DNA of 64,000 nucleotides from an uncultured Collinsella sp. (GCA_902493535.1 CABUQG010000007.1:1-64000), one strand, 5' to 3'. Counted from the stretch's first letter, positions 1 to 8,458 are shown. Notes: a model not told the origin generated them from the sequence alone. Numbers and translations: made by a program.

Positions 1-104
1 GGCATGACCAGAAGGTCTATGCCGTCCTCTTTTCATGCCAATTTGTTCGCTCTGGTGGGCGCTCGCTGTCGGTACCAAAACATCGGCATCCCCAAGGAAT
101 CATT

Positions 105-181
105 TGTACCAAAAAATGAGAGTGATAATCTCCCGGTATGAGCCCATATTCATGCTCAAGGTGGGAGATTATCCACTCTCG
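105..181 (-). terminator. Terminator of pdxST
   Basis: A large inverted repeat lies downstream of pdxT. Arms 118-134 and 163-180 pair over about 17 bp with one bulge, and a smaller stem (139-143 with 154-158) sits in the loop. On the minus strand the second arm is followed by a run of six Ts, the layout of an intrinsic terminator. Bases 1-104 hold no gene that I can support. Confidence 0.7.
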
Positions 182-203
182 TTTCGCTTGTTGATTTCGA
201 TGC

Positions 204-791
204 CTACATTTGTAGGAACAGTTCGTGGAGGCGGGTGTCTTCGTCGAGTTCGGGGTGGAAGGTTACGCCGAGCTGGTTGCCCTGGCGGGCGGCGACGATG
301 CGCCCGTCGACTTTCGCTAAGGCCTTGGCGTCGCCGTGAACCTCGACGATTCGGGGCGCGCGGATAAATGTCAGCGGCACTTCACCGTCGATGCCGGCTA
401 CCTGCCCCTTGGTTCGAAAACTGCCGAGCTGCCTGCTGTAGGCATTGCGCTCAACGAGCACATCCATGGTTGCCAGGCGCGGCGTGCCCTTATCGTCATG
501 GGCGGCAAGGTCGTGAGCCAGCAGAATCAGGCCGGCGCAGGTGCCCAGGACGGGCATGCCTTCAACAATGCGGGTGCGAAGCTCCTCGAGCATGCCCAAC
601 TCATCAAGCAGCTTCCCTTGAACGGTAGACTCGCCGCCGGGAAGTACCAGACGGTCAAAGTCCTGCTTCAAATCAGCCGCCTGCCTCAGCTCAATACAGC
701 GCGCGCCCAGCTCGGATAGTCTTGCCTCGTGCTCGGCAAATGCGCCTTGGACCGCCAGCACGGCGACCGTTTGGTCTGCATAATCGCTCAT
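204..791 (-). CDS. pdxT: PLP synthase glutaminase subunit PdxT
   Basis: Glutamine amidotransferase subunit of the ribose-5-phosphate-dependent pyridoxal 5'-phosphate synthase. It hydrolyses glutamine and channels ammonia to PdxS in the cytoplasm. The 195-aa length is normal for the family. PGGEST (residues 51-56) forms the oxyanion region, GTCAG carries the catalytic Cys85, and FHPEL supplies His179 and Glu181, completing the triad. It starts 20 bases after the pdxS stop with an AAAGGA ribosome binding site, so the two genes form one operon. The divergent MocR-type regulator is the likely controller. Confidence 0.97.
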   Translation of the reverse strand: MSDYADQTVAVLAVQGAFAEHEARLSELGARCIELRQAADLKQDFDRLVLPGGESTVQGKLLDELGMLEELRTRIVEGMPVLGTCAGLILLAHDLAAHDDKGTPRLATMDVLVERNAYSRQLGSFRTKGQVAGIDGEVPLTFIRAPRIVEVHGDAKALAKVDGRIVAARQGNQLGVTFHPELDEDTRLHELFLQM

Positions 792-811
792 GTGCGATCC
801 TTTCTGCCGGA

Positions 812-1702
812 CTAGCGTCCGCGCTCCTCCATGATGATTTCGATCTCGTCGGCGTTGATGCCCACCATGGCCTCGCCCAGGTCCTCCGAAAGCTCGGCGA
901 TGAGCTTGGCATCGGTGAAGTTTGCCACGGCCTTGACGATGGCGGCGGCGCGCTTGGCGGGGTCGCCGCTCTTAAAGATGCCCGAGCCGACAAAGACGCC
1001 CTCGGCGCCCAGTTGCATCATCAGCGCGGCGTCGGCAGGGGTCGCTACGCCGCCGGCGGCAAAGTTCACAACGGGAAGCTTGCCCGTGGCATGGACCTCA
1101 CGCACCAGCTCGACCGGAACCTGCAGCTGCTTGGCTGCCTCAAAGAGCTCGTCGTCACGCAGGGCAACAACGTCGCGGATCTGCTTTTGGATCTTGCGCA
1201 TGTGGCGCACGGCCTGGACCACGTCGCCCGTGCCCGGCTCGCCCTTGGTGCGGATCATCGTGGCGCCTTCGGCAACACGGCGCAGCGCCTCGCCCAGATC
1301 ACGGGCGCCGCAGACAAACGGCACGTCAAACTGGGTCTTGTCGATGTGATAGACGTCATCGGCAGGGGAGAGAACCTCGGACTCATCGATGTAGTCGATC
1401 TCGATGGCCTGCAGGACCTGCGCCTCGACAATGTGGCCGATGCGGCACTTGGCCATAACAGGGATGGAGACGGCCTCCTGGATGCCCTTGATCATCTTGG
1501 GGTCGCTCATGCGCGAGACGCCGCCCGCGGCACGGATATCGGCCGGAATGCGCTCGAGTGCCATGACGGCGCAGGCGCCTGCCTCCTCGGCGATGCGCGC
1601 CTGCTCGGGTGTGGTGACGTCCATGATGACGCCGCCCTTGAGCATCTGCGCGAGCTCGCGATTGAGTTTGACGCGATCGGCCTTGCTGGTCTGTTCTGCC
1701 AT
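812..1702 (-). CDS. pdxS: PLP synthase subunit PdxS
   Basis: Synthase subunit of the DXP-independent vitamin B6 pathway. It condenses ribose 5-phosphate, glyceraldehyde 3-phosphate and ammonia to PLP in a dodecameric (beta/alpha)8 barrel. With the start at 1702 the protein has 296 residues, the family norm. GGVIMDV contains Asp28, the first catalytic lysine is Lys85 in VMAKCRIGH, and the second is Lys153 in [10 protein letters not shown] prefer 1702 because AAGGGAG precedes it at good spacing; the open frame extends to 1744, but those 14 residues are not family-like. First gene of the pdxST operon. Confidence 0.97.
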   Translation of the reverse strand: MAEQTSKADRVKLNRELAQMLKGGVIMDVTTPEQARIAEEAGACAVMALERIPADIRAAGGVSRMSDPKMIKGIQEAVSIPVMAKCRIGHIVEAQVLQAIEIDYIDESEVLSPADDVYHIDKTQFDVPFVCGARDLGEALRRVAEGATMIRTKGEPGTGDVVQAVRHMRKIQKQIRDVVALRDDELFEAAKQLQVPVELVREVHATGKLPVVNFAAGGVATPADAALMMQLGAEGVFVGSGIFKSGDPAKRAAAIVKAVANFTDAKLIAELSEDLGEAMVGINADEIEIIMEERGR

Positions 1703-1790
1703 GGTTGCTCCCTTGGTTGGCATGTGCATTGCTTGACGGAACATCCTATCGAGGAGCTGGGTATGGCGAAATACTCAGTTTTCAAGATAA

Positions 1791-1836
1791 TAACAAGGTC
1801 AGACTAATACCAGATTGAATGGCTTAATAAGGTCAG
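1791..1836. promoter_or_regulatory. Candidate PdxR operator: two direct repeats
   Basis: The pdxS-pdxR intergenic region holds TAACAAGGTCAG at 1791-1802 and TAATAAGGTCAG at 1825-1836, 11 of 12 bases identical, starts 34 bp apart. MocR/PdxR regulators are known to bind direct repeats between pdxR and pdxST. On the minus strand the first repeat includes TTGTTA, a possible -35 element for pdxS, which would suit a regulator contacting polymerase. The second repeat abuts the pdxR ribosome binding site. Role inferred from position and repeat form. Confidence 0.6.
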
Positions 1837-1847
1837 GTGATAGGCTC

Positions 1848-3287
1848 ATGCTTGACTACAATTTGGAAAAACGCGGCGAAGCATCGCTTTATGAGTATGT
1901 TTACCAGAAAATTCGAGATGATATTGTTGCTGGACGTATTGCGGCGGGGGAGCATCTTCCGTCTAAGCGCGCCTTTGCCAGTCATCTGGGAATCAGTGTC
2001 ATTACCATCGAGAATGCATATAGCCAGTTACTTGCCGAGGGCTATATTTGCTCAATGCCGCGTCGTGGCTACTACGCTTGCGAGCTTCCGGATGCACCGG
2101 TTTTGGCTTCGGCTGCGGAGGGCATCGACCGAGATGCCGCCTCTGCGGGTCCCAGCGCGCATGATGTCAACGGACAGGTCGAGCGATTCGATGCACTTTC
2201 TCCTTCCGCTTTGGAGGCGGCGCGGCTTTGGCAAAGCGCACTACGGGCGACGCTGGCATCCGAAGATGAGCGCGAAATCTTTTCGCCCGCACCGGCGCAG
2301 GGCACCGCTCGGCTGCGACGCGCAATTGCTCACCACCTGCGTGGGACAAGGGGCATGAATGTCGATCCCAATAACATTGTTATCGGCGCGGGCGCCCAGC
2401 TGCTCGATACCATGTTGGTTCAGTTGCTTGGCGCTGACAAGGTGTATGCCGTTGAGGACCCGGGCTATTTACGTCTGACGTGCATCTATCAGGCTATGGG
2501 CTGCAAAGTTCGACATATCCCGTTGGATGATGAGGGCGTGGACTTGAGCGCTCTGCAGAAAACCGGGACCGATGTACTTCATCTGATGCCGTCCCATCAG
2601 TATCCGACCGGCCTTGTGACGAGCATTGCGCGGCGCTATGCGCTTCTGAGCTGGGCCGCCGAGCGACCAGGTCGGTATCTCATCGAAGATGACTTTGATT
2701 GTGAGTTTCGCCTTGCCGGGAAGCCGATTCCCGCGCTCGCGTCAATCGATGCCGCCCAGTCGGTTATCTACACCAACACGTTTTCGAAGAGCCTTTCATC
2801 GGCGTTGCGTTTGGCGTACATGGTGTTGCCCGATGAGTTAATGGAGCGGTTTAGGCGCAACCTTGGTTTCTACGCCTCGTCGGTGAGCTCTGTTGATCAG
2901 GTCGCTTTGGCGCGTTTGCTGGAATCGGGTGATTACGAGCGACATGTGAACCGCGTGCGCGTTCGTGCTCGCGAGGCGCGTGATGGCCTGATGGCGCTTG
3001 TGCGGAAGGTATTTCCGGCAGGAGAGGTCTCGATCGAGCATGCAGACGCGGGCCTTTACTGTATCGTGGTTGCGGAGCGTGGAGCGGGCGGAAGCTCTTT
3101 TGTGCGGGCCCTCACGCGCTCGAGTATCCCTTTTGTCGATATCAGTGACTGTTATTGGTGTGCCGATGGCGCATCTGTCCCTGAAAACTCAAGTCAAATT
3201 CTTGTTCAGTATGACGATTTGAGTCCAAAAGCGCTAAATACCTTGGAATCGCAGCTAATGGGAGCACTCTGCAACCTAAGTGAGTAG
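1848..3287 (+). CDS. pdxR: MocR/GabR-family transcriptional regulator (PdxR-like)
   Basis: Fusion of an N-terminal GntR-type winged helix (roughly residues 15-80, with LPSKRAFASHLGIS) to a fold-type-I aminotransferase-like domain that senses PLP. The PLP-lysine motif TFSKSLSSALRL puts the lysine at residue 314. It lies divergently from pdxST, the standard arrangement for PdxR, so PLP-responsive control of PLP synthesis is the likely role. ATG 1848 has AGGTGA seven bases upstream; a TTG at 1815 is possible but lacks a good site. The last codons, Leu-Ser-Glu-stop, are supplied by the left end of the 119-bp repeat that begins at 3278, so the natural C-terminus was probably altered by insertion of that element. 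Confidence 0.9.
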   Translation: MLDYNLEKRGEASLYEYVYQKIRDDIVAGRIAAGEHLPSKRAFASHLGISVITIENAYSQLLAEGYICSMPRRGYYACELPDAPVLASAAEGIDRDAASAGPSAHDVNGQVERFDALSPSALEAARLWQSALRATLASEDEREIFSPAPAQGTARLRRAIAHHLRGTRGMNVDPNNIVIGAGAQLLDTMLVQLLGADKVYAVEDPGYLRLTCIYQAMGCKVRHIPLDDEGVDLSALQKTGTDVLHLMPSHQYPTGLVTSIARRYALLSWAAERPGRYLIEDDFDCEFRLAGKPIPALASIDAAQSVIYTNTFSKSLSSALRLAYMVLPDELMERFRRNLGFYASSVSSVDQVALARLLESGDYERHVNRVRVRAREARDGLMALVRKVFPAGEVSIEHADAGLYCIVVAERGAGGSSFVRALTRSSIPFVDISDCYWCADGASVPENSSQILVQYDDLSPKALNTLESQLMGALCNLSE

Positions 3288-3396
3288 GCTTTTGGAACTT
3301 TGGCGACCAGGCAGTTTTGTAACAAGCTATCTACCTGCGGTTTTGAAAAGCAGGATGACCGGGCTGCTCGGGATGTTCAAAAAAGTCTACTCACTT
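3278..3396. repeat. 119-bp inverted-repeat element, copy A
   Basis: First of three copies (also 4697-4815 and 14715-14833), all exactly 119 bp in core length. The ends are imperfect inverted repeats of about 35 bp starting AAGTGAGTAG and ending CTACTCACTT. The interior keeps CTACCTGCGG in all three. By my count copies A and B agree at 99 of 119 positions. The left end, read as CTAAGTGAGTAG, contains TAA, TGA and TAG in the three frames and provides the pdxR stop codon. Too short to encode a transposase; it resembles a MITE or REP-like element. No target duplication is evident. Confidence 0.85.
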
Positions 3397-3429
3397 GTCG
3401 CGCAAAGCTTCTGCATGAGAAAAAATGGG

Positions 3430-3537
3430 GTTTTCAACAGAACTTCGTCCAGCTCTCGGCAAGCTTTTGGCCAGTTGGGGAGGGCTGTTGAAAACTTGGC
3501 AGTCCGTTCGGCACCATTTTTGGCGCGTTCGCGCCAA
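3430..3537. other. Palindromes upstream of the repeat-flanked gene
   Basis: Between repeat copy A and the next start codon there is an 11-bp perfect inverted repeat (GTTTTCAACAG at 3430-3440, CTGTTGAAAAC at 3485-3495), then an 8-bp-armed palindrome TTGGCGCG-TT-CGCGCCAA at 3520-3537. The second lies about 40 bases before the gene and could be an operator. No convincing -35/-10 pair was found. Confidence 0.5.
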
Positions 3538-3578
3538 TGCGTGACTGACTGGGTTGAAATTCGTGTTTTCCTGTGCCT

Positions 3579-4706
3579 ATGAAAGATCTACTTTGTGACA
3601 TATCGGCTTTTAGGTACTGGCGTTTGCCCCCTCAGGTCCGCGCTCTGTGTCCGCCGCTTCCACGACCGGAAGAAGACCGGCAGCGATATGATCTCGCCCG
3701 CAACCCGACGGCTGCGGTCGCGCTCGGTTTTCCGTTGTATACATTGGTTCAGACGAGAAACAAACGGACTTGTCCTACCAGCATTAGGCAGCGGCTGTTC
3801 CTTGGTGAGCCCCCCAGGGAATCCGTGCTGGAAACGGAGCATGGATTTTTGATTACGTCTCCTCTACTGACGGCATTCATCATGTCGCGGCATCTGACGG
3901 ATCTTCAGCTTCTTTTTGTGTTGGCGGAGATGTGCGGCCTGTTTGCGGTGTGTGCTCTGCCGGCGGCACTTGAGGCGGAGCTTACGCGTGCAATTGATTC
4001 GGGCGCGATTTCGACGACGTTGGGTTGGGTGCGCTGCCCGTCCGAGGACGGCACCGCTTCAAATTTATGGCGTCGAGACGCTTTGGTTTTGGGCAGAGAC
4101 CTTGACCGTTTTTGTTCAGATGTTTGCGGGATGCGTTACGGCAATAGATTTATGGCGGTATCGCAATTCGTTCCATTGGGTGCCGCGTCGCCTTTTGAGG
4201 TCGAGGCGTATTTGCTACTTGCACTGCCGCGATCCCTGGGAGGCGAAGGTTTTTGCGACATAGAGCTTAATGTTGAAGTGATGCTAGGCACAAGTGCTCG
4301 AGCGATTGTGGGAAAGTCCCGTGTATATATCGACCTACTTCTTTCTTCACCGGACGGTAGGCGACAGGTGGCCATTGAATGTCAGGGAAAGGCCTCGCAC
4401 GGACGCGCAGGGGATGGCTTGCGTGACGCTGACCGCATGACGGCCCTTCAGGCCATGGGCTACGATGTGCTTCTCCTGACACACAGACAGATATCGGATG
4501 AGGATAGATTCCGCGCGATCGTTAAGGCCGTATGCAGGATGCTCGATGCTGAATATCGTGATAAAAGCTCAGATGAGCAAAGGGCTGAGGCATTACTCCG
4601 GTCTGAACTATTCGTTGACTGGACAAAATTGGGAGTAATCGACGGAAAGATGCCCGCTAGACACAAAATGGCTCGATCGTGGACGGCTGCGGTTCTAAGT
4701 GAGTAG
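3579..4706 (+). CDS. Unknown protein with a possible PD-(D/E)XK-like nuclease motif
   Basis: A 375-aa cytoplasmic protein I cannot name with certainty. The N-terminal region (CDISAFRYWRLPP) is predicted globular without signal or membrane segments. Near residues 246-275 the pattern VYIDLLL, then AIECQGKASHG, has the hydrophobic-Asp then Glu-x-(Gln/Lys) spacing of DUF559/Vsr-like nuclease folds, followed by DADRMTALQAMGYDVLLLT, which fits the later helix and strand. This assignment is inference. The gene is bracketed by two 119-bp repeats; its stop and final Leu-Ser-Glu come from copy B. Base composition looks less GC-rich than its neighbours, suggesting transfer. No clear ribosome binding site precedes ATG 3579; a GTG at 3573 is the alternative. 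Confidence 0.65.
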   Translation: MKDLLCDISAFRYWRLPPQVRALCPPLPRPEEDRQRYDLARNPTAAVALGFPLYTLVQTRNKRTCPTSIRQRLFLGEPPRESVLETEHGFLITSPLLTAFIMSRHLTDLQLLFVLAEMCGLFAVCALPAALEAELTRAIDSGAISTTLGWVRCPSEDGTASNLWRRDALVLGRDLDRFCSDVCGMRYGNRFMAVSQFVPLGAASPFEVEAYLLLALPRSLGGEGFCDIELNVEVMLGTSARAIVGKSRVYIDLLLSSPDGRRQVAIECQGKASHGRAGDGLRDADRMTALQAMGYDVLLLTHRQISDEDRFRAIVKAVCRMLDAEYRDKSSDEQRAEALLRSELFVDWTKLGVIDGKMPARHKMARSWTAAVLSE

Positions 4707-4815
4707 GCTTTTAGCACTTTGGCGACCAGGCCGTTTTGAAACAAGTCATTTACCTGCGGCTTTATAAAGCAATATGGATGGCGTGCTCGGCAAGTTCCAA
4801 AAAGTCTACTCACTT
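4697..4815. repeat. 119-bp inverted-repeat element, copy B
   Basis: Second copy, same orientation as copy A, about 83% identical to it by hand count. Extended ends CT...AG make the perfect terminal repeat CTAAGTGAGTAG/CTACTCACTTAG (4695-4817). The left end ends the upstream reading frame with the same Leu-Ser-Glu-stop as in copy A. Together A and B form direct repeats around one gene, so recombination between them would delete about 1.4 kb. Confidence 0.85.
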
Positions 4816-4882
4816 AGTTTTTGACGAGAAACCTATGCCGAAGGCGGTCCTATTTCAGGTAGTTAACAAGTTTGTGAGGCAC

Positions 4883-4914
4883 GAAAAAGGCCCGAACCAA
4901 TACGGTCCGGGCCT
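4883..4914 (-). terminator. Terminator of the rubrerythrin gene
   Basis: On the minus strand AGGCCCGGACC and GGTTCGGGCCT form a stem of about 11 bp with a short loop, followed by TTTTT. It lies 35 bases after the rubrerythrin stop codon. Confidence 0.85.
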
Positions 4915-4948
4915 CATTGAGCTAGAGGTTATGTCTCAGGCGTTTGGC

Positions 4949-5509
4949 TTAGCCAAAGTAGCGCTTGAGCAGGCCGGCGAAAGCCTTGCCGTGGCGGGCC
5001 TCGTCGCGAGCCATCTCGTGCACGGTGTCGTGGATGGCATCAAGGCCAGCGGCCTTGGCACGCTTGGCAAGATCGGTCTTGCCGGCGGTGGCACCGTTCT
5101 CGGCCTCAACGCGCATCTCGAGGTTCTTCTTGGTGGAGTCGGTCACGACCTCGCCCAGGAGCTCAGCGAACTTGGCAGCGTGCTCGGCCTCCTCGTGGGC
5201 AGCCTTCTCCCAGTACAGGCCGATCTCGGGATAGCCCTCGCGATGAGCGACGCGCGCCATGGCCAGGTACATACCGACCTCGGAGCACTCGCCCTCAAAG
5301 TTGGCGCGCAGGTCGGCAACGATGTCCTCGGAGACGCCCTCCATCTTGGCGACGCCCACGACGTGCTCGGCAGCCCACTCGAGCTGACCCTCCTCCTGCT
5401 TCAGGAAGCGAGAACCGGGAACGCCGCACTGGGGGCACTTGAAGTCCTCGGGCAGCTGGTCGCCGTCGAACTCTTCCACATAACCGCAAACGGGGCAAAC
5501 AAACTTCAT
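4949..5509 (-). CDS. Rubredoxin-first (reverse) rubrerythrin
   Basis: A 186-aa cytosolic peroxidase-type protein for oxidative stress defence in anaerobes, reducing hydrogen peroxide with electrons from NAD(P)H via redox partners. The N-terminal rubredoxin centre has CPVC (Cys5, Cys8) and CPQC (Cys25, Cys28); a ferritin-like four-helix domain follows with diiron ligands in [18 protein letters not shown] and ARDEARH. Rubredoxin preceding the diiron domain is the reverse of classical rubrerythrin and matches the clostridial type. The start at 5509 is chosen because MKFVCP begins the rubredoxin fold and AAAGGAT precedes it; the upstream open frame is spurious. Monocistronic, with its own terminator. 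Confidence 0.93.
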   Translation of the reverse strand: MKFVCPVCGYVEEFDGDQLPEDFKCPQCGVPGSRFLKQEEGQLEWAAEHVVGVAKMEGVSEDIVADLRANFEGECSEVGMYLAMARVAHREGYPEIGLYWEKAAHEEAEHAAKFAELLGEVVTDSTKKNLEMRVEAENGATAGKTDLAKRAKAAGLDAIHDTVHEMARDEARHGKAFAGLLKRYFG

Positions 5510-5668
5510 GATTCGATCCTTTCGATCGATGGCGATTGTGCGCTCGTCCGGTCCCGTAAGGGCCCTCTCCGGACGTGCGTCTTGACGAGTTCTATTATCC
5601 ATAAATGCAACCAAATGTGAAGCCTATTAGGAATGATTTTTAATAAAACAATTTTGAGATATGAAGAT

Positions 5669-5746
5669 GTTGATTGATTAACGATTGGCAGGCCGTCTTT
5701 GACCGTCGCTGAGTACAATCGGTCGAGCAAATGTTGACCAATCAAC
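5669..5746. promoter_or_regulatory. Two operator-like sequences upstream of the alcohol dehydrogenase
   Basis: In this AT-richer region GTTGACCAATCAAC (5733-5746) is an inverted repeat with 5-bp arms, 20 bases before the dehydrogenase start. A related GTTGATTGATTAAC lies at 5669-5682. TACAAT at 5714-5719, between them, could be a -10 box. The similarity of the two sites and their position suggest a repressor, but the regulator is unknown. Confidence 0.4.
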
Positions 5747-5765
5747 AAATGAGGGAGTTTCCTTT

Positions 5766-6986
5766 ATGCATCTAGCCCGTCGTGCCTGGTGCCGAACATA
5801 TCAGACGGTTTTTCGCATTGCATTGCCGATCCTGCCCTATACCGAGCCGCACATTTTAGAGCATGCCGAGGATGTGCCCGCGGTGCTTCAAAAGCGCTCG
5901 ATCCAGAAGGTCCTTATCGTGACGGATCCCGGCATTGCACGTTTGGGACTCACGGCATCACTCGAGCGTGCGCTTACGGCTCAGGGGATTGGCGTTACGG
6001 TCTATGCCGAAACGCGTGCGAATCCCACGGTCTCGAATGTGGAGGAGGCGGCGTCCCTGTATCGAGAGAGCGCCTGCCAGGCCATTATCGGCTTTGGCGG
6101 AGGATCAGCCATGGACTGCGCCAAGGGCGTAGGCGCACGCATTGCGCAGCCAAACAAGCCCATCAACAAGATGCGCGGCCTGCTGCGGATTCATCGTCGC
6201 CTGCCGCTGCTCATCGCCGTCCCCACCACGGCAGGCACGGGAAGCGAGGTCACACTTGCGGCGGTAATTACCGATGACGAGACGCACTACAAGTACCCCA
6301 TTAACGACTTTGTGCTTATTCCGCGCTTTGCGGTGCACGACCCCGAGTTTACGCGCGGTCTGCCCGCCTCCATTACGGGGCAGACGGGTATGGATGCCCT
6401 GACGCATGCCGTCGAGGCCTTTATCGGGCGAAGCACCACGCCCTATACGCGCAAGATGGCACGACAGGCGGTGCAGCTCATCCACGACAATTTGCTCGAG
6501 GCCTATGAGCATGGTGACGACATGCGCGCTCGTCGCAATATGCTTTCGGCGGCGTATAAGGCGGGCGTTGCGTTTACCCGCTCCTATGTCGGATATGTGC
6601 ATGCCATCGCGCACAGTCTGGGCGGCCGATACGGAATTCCGCACGGTTTGGCCAACGCGATCATCCTGCCGCACATGCTTCGCGCTTATGGTGACGCTGC
6701 CGCCCCCAAGCTTGCCGATCTTGCTCGCATGGCGGGCATTGCGCCGGCTACCGCGCAGGACAGTCTTGCGGCCGAGGCCTTTATCGATTGGGTCGACCGC
6801 ATGAACGCCGCCTTGGGCATACCCAAATATGTGACGGGCATTCGCCGCTCCGACATTTCCGAGATGGCGGCGCATGCCGATGCCGAGGCCAATCCCCTGT
6901 ACCCCGTTCCGCTTCTAATGGACCGCTTGGAGCTCGAGCATATGTACGAAGTCGTTGCAGGTGGTATGTTTGAGAGCGAGAATTAG
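5766..6986 (+). CDS. Iron-containing alcohol dehydrogenase
   Basis: A 406-aa NAD(P)-dependent group III alcohol dehydrogenase. The dinucleotide-binding segment contains GFGGGSAMD (residues 109-117) and the PTTAGTGSE signature is at 153-161. Metal ligands are Asp210 and His214 (GMDALTHAVEAF), His283 (HAIAHSLGG) and His293 (PHGLANA), so the active site looks complete. The length fits a stand-alone enzyme rather than an AdhE fusion. The next gene, an aldehyde dehydrogenase, starts 8 bases downstream, so the pair probably interconverts an alcohol, its aldehyde and the acid. The substrate cannot be read from sequence. The first 20 residues are not typical, so a later start is possible. Confidence 0.9.
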   Translation: MHLARRAWCRTYQTVFRIALPILPYTEPHILEHAEDVPAVLQKRSIQKVLIVTDPGIARLGLTASLERALTAQGIGVTVYAETRANPTVSNVEEAASLYRESACQAIIGFGGGSAMDCAKGVGARIAQPNKPINKMRGLLRIHRRLPLLIAVPTTAGTGSEVTLAAVITDDETHYKYPINDFVLIPRFAVHDPEFTRGLPASITGQTGMDALTHAVEAFIGRSTTPYTRKMARQAVQLIHDNLLEAYEHGDDMRARRNMLSAAYKAGVAFTRSYVGYVHAIAHSLGGRYGIPHGLANAIILPHMLRAYGDAAAPKLADLARMAGIAPATAQDSLAAEAFIDWVDRMNAALGIPKYVTGIRRSDISEMAAHADAEANPLYPVPLLMDRLELEHMYEVVAGGMFESEN

Positions 6987-6994
6987 GAGGGCCC

Positions 6995-8374
6995 ATGAAC
7001 ACCGAGGAAATTGCGCGCATCGTCGGCGATCAGCGCGCCTACTTTAAGACGCACGCTACGTTTGATGTTGATGCTCGACGTCGCGCGCTCGCGAGTTTAC
7101 GCGATGCGGTGCGGGCCCACGAGGCCGATATCGCTCATGCGCTCAAGACCGATTTGGGAAAGTCGCATGACGAGGCCTATATGTGCGAGATTGGCACATC
7201 GCTTTCCGAGATTCGACATCAGATCGCTCACGTGGTTCGATGGAGTCGTCCGCGCCTGCGTCCGTGCGACCTCGCTAACGCCGTGAGCGTGTGCAAAACG
7301 CAAACCGTGCCCTATGGCGTCACGCTCATCATGGCGCCCTGGAACTATCCGTTTTTGCTGACGCTCGAGCCGCTCGCTGGCGCCCTTGCCGCGGGCAATA
7401 CCGTGGTCATCAAGCCGAGCGCCTATGCTCCGGCATCGAGCGCGGTGCTCAGGCAAATCTGTGAAGAGGCATTTGATCCGCGCCTGGTGACGGTTGTCGA
7501 GGGCGGGCGCGCCGAGAACGAAGCGCTGCTCGATGAGTGCTGGGACAAGATCTTCTTTACCGGTAGCGTTCCGGTCGGCAAACTCGTCATGGAGCGCGCA
7601 AGTAAAAACCTTACGCCCGTGACGCTTGAGCTGGGCGGAAAGAGCCCCTGCATCGTGGATGCGACGGCAAACTTGAAGGTTGCGGCGCGGCGTATCGCCT
7701 TTGGTAAATGGCTCAACGTGGGGCAGACCTGCGTGGCGCCCGACTACCTGCTGGTCGATGCGCGCGTGCACGACGAGCTGCTGGACCTCATCAGGGAAGA
7801 GGCCCGCCGTATGTTTGGCGAGCATCCGCTCGATAACGAGGACTACGGGCATATCGTCAACGCCAAGCATTTTGCGCGCGTGCGCGGGCTGATCGATCCC
7901 GATAAGGTCGTGCTGGGAGGCACGGCGCGCGAGTCGTCGCTCAAGATTGAGCCGACGATCCTAGACGGCGTGACCCCCGATGACGCCGTGATGCAGGAGG
8001 AGATCTTCGGTCCCATCTTGCCGGTGCTGACGTTTGAGAGCCTAGACGAGGCCGAGACGCTTATTACGGATCGTCCGACGCCGCTGGCCCTGTATATCTT
8101 TAGCCAGGACCGTTCGGTTCAGCAACGCTTTGTGCGCTACGTGCCCTTTGGCGGCGGCTGTGTCAACGACACGATCATGCACTTGGCTACGAGCCATATG
8201 GGCTTTGGCGGCATGGGCGCGAGCGGTATGGGGCAGTACCATGGACGCGAGAGCTTCGATACGTTTAGCCACAAGAAGAGCATCGTGAACAAGGCAACTT
8301 GGCTGGACGTGCCGTTTCGGTATGCGCCCTACGCAAGCTGGAAGCACAAGTTCGTGCGCATGTTTGTGCATTAG
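6995..8374 (+). CDS. Aldehyde dehydrogenase (ALDH3-like, NAD(P)-dependent)
   Basis: A 459-aa aldehyde dehydrogenase oxidising an aldehyde to the acid. MAPWNYPF is the N-terminal Rossmann signature, LELGGKSP carries the general base Glu212, and VGQTCVAPDY carries the nucleophile Cys246. The C-terminal PFGGGCVNDT and MGASGMG segments are typical of class 3 enzymes. The C-terminus has aromatic and basic residues (YAPYASWKHKFVRMF), as in membrane-associated fatty aldehyde dehydrogenases, which could hint at a lipophilic substrate (inference). Strong AGGAGG site; cotranscribed with the alcohol dehydrogenase and followed by a strong terminator. Confidence 0.94.
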   Translation: MNTEEIARIVGDQRAYFKTHATFDVDARRRALASLRDAVRAHEADIAHALKTDLGKSHDEAYMCEIGTSLSEIRHQIAHVVRWSRPRLRPCDLANAVSVCKTQTVPYGVTLIMAPWNYPFLLTLEPLAGALAAGNTVVIKPSAYAPASSAVLRQICEEAFDPRLVTVVEGGRAENEALLDECWDKIFFTGSVPVGKLVMERASKNLTPVTLELGGKSPCIVDATANLKVAARRIAFGKWLNVGQTCVAPDYLLVDARVHDELLDLIREEARRMFGEHPLDNEDYGHIVNAKHFARVRGLIDPDKVVLGGTARESSLKIEPTILDGVTPDDAVMQEEIFGPILPVLTFESLDEAETLITDRPTPLALYIFSQDRSVQQRFVRYVPFGGGCVNDTIMHLATSHMGFGGMGASGMGQYHGRESFDTFSHKKSIVNKATWLDVPFRYAPYASWKHKFVRMFVH

Positions 8375-8382
8375 AAAAGGGC

Positions 8383-8421
8383 GCAGGTAATACGAACAAG
8401 TGTTCCTATTACCTGCATTTT
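8383..8421 (+). terminator. Terminator after aldehyde dehydrogenase
   Basis: GCAGGTAATA (8383-8392) pairs perfectly with TATTACCTGC (8407-8416), with an inner 5-bp stem GAACA/TGTTC, followed by ATTTT. The right arm also lies near the presumed promoter of the small toxin gene. Confidence 0.8.
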
Positions 8422-8458
8422 GCGTTAGACTACTGTTATGGAGCACGGATGGGCCAAC

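Noticed and set aside
1..24. Terminator of an upstream gene at the window edge
   Set aside because: GGCAT-GACC/GGTC-TATGCC can pair, but the stem is short, has a bulge, and is not followed directly by a T-run; the upstream gene is out of view.
3278..3396. Rho-independent terminator for pdxR
   Set aside because: The inverted ends could form a hairpin, but the same 119-bp structure occurs at three places, is not followed by a T-run, and is better explained as a dispersed repeat.
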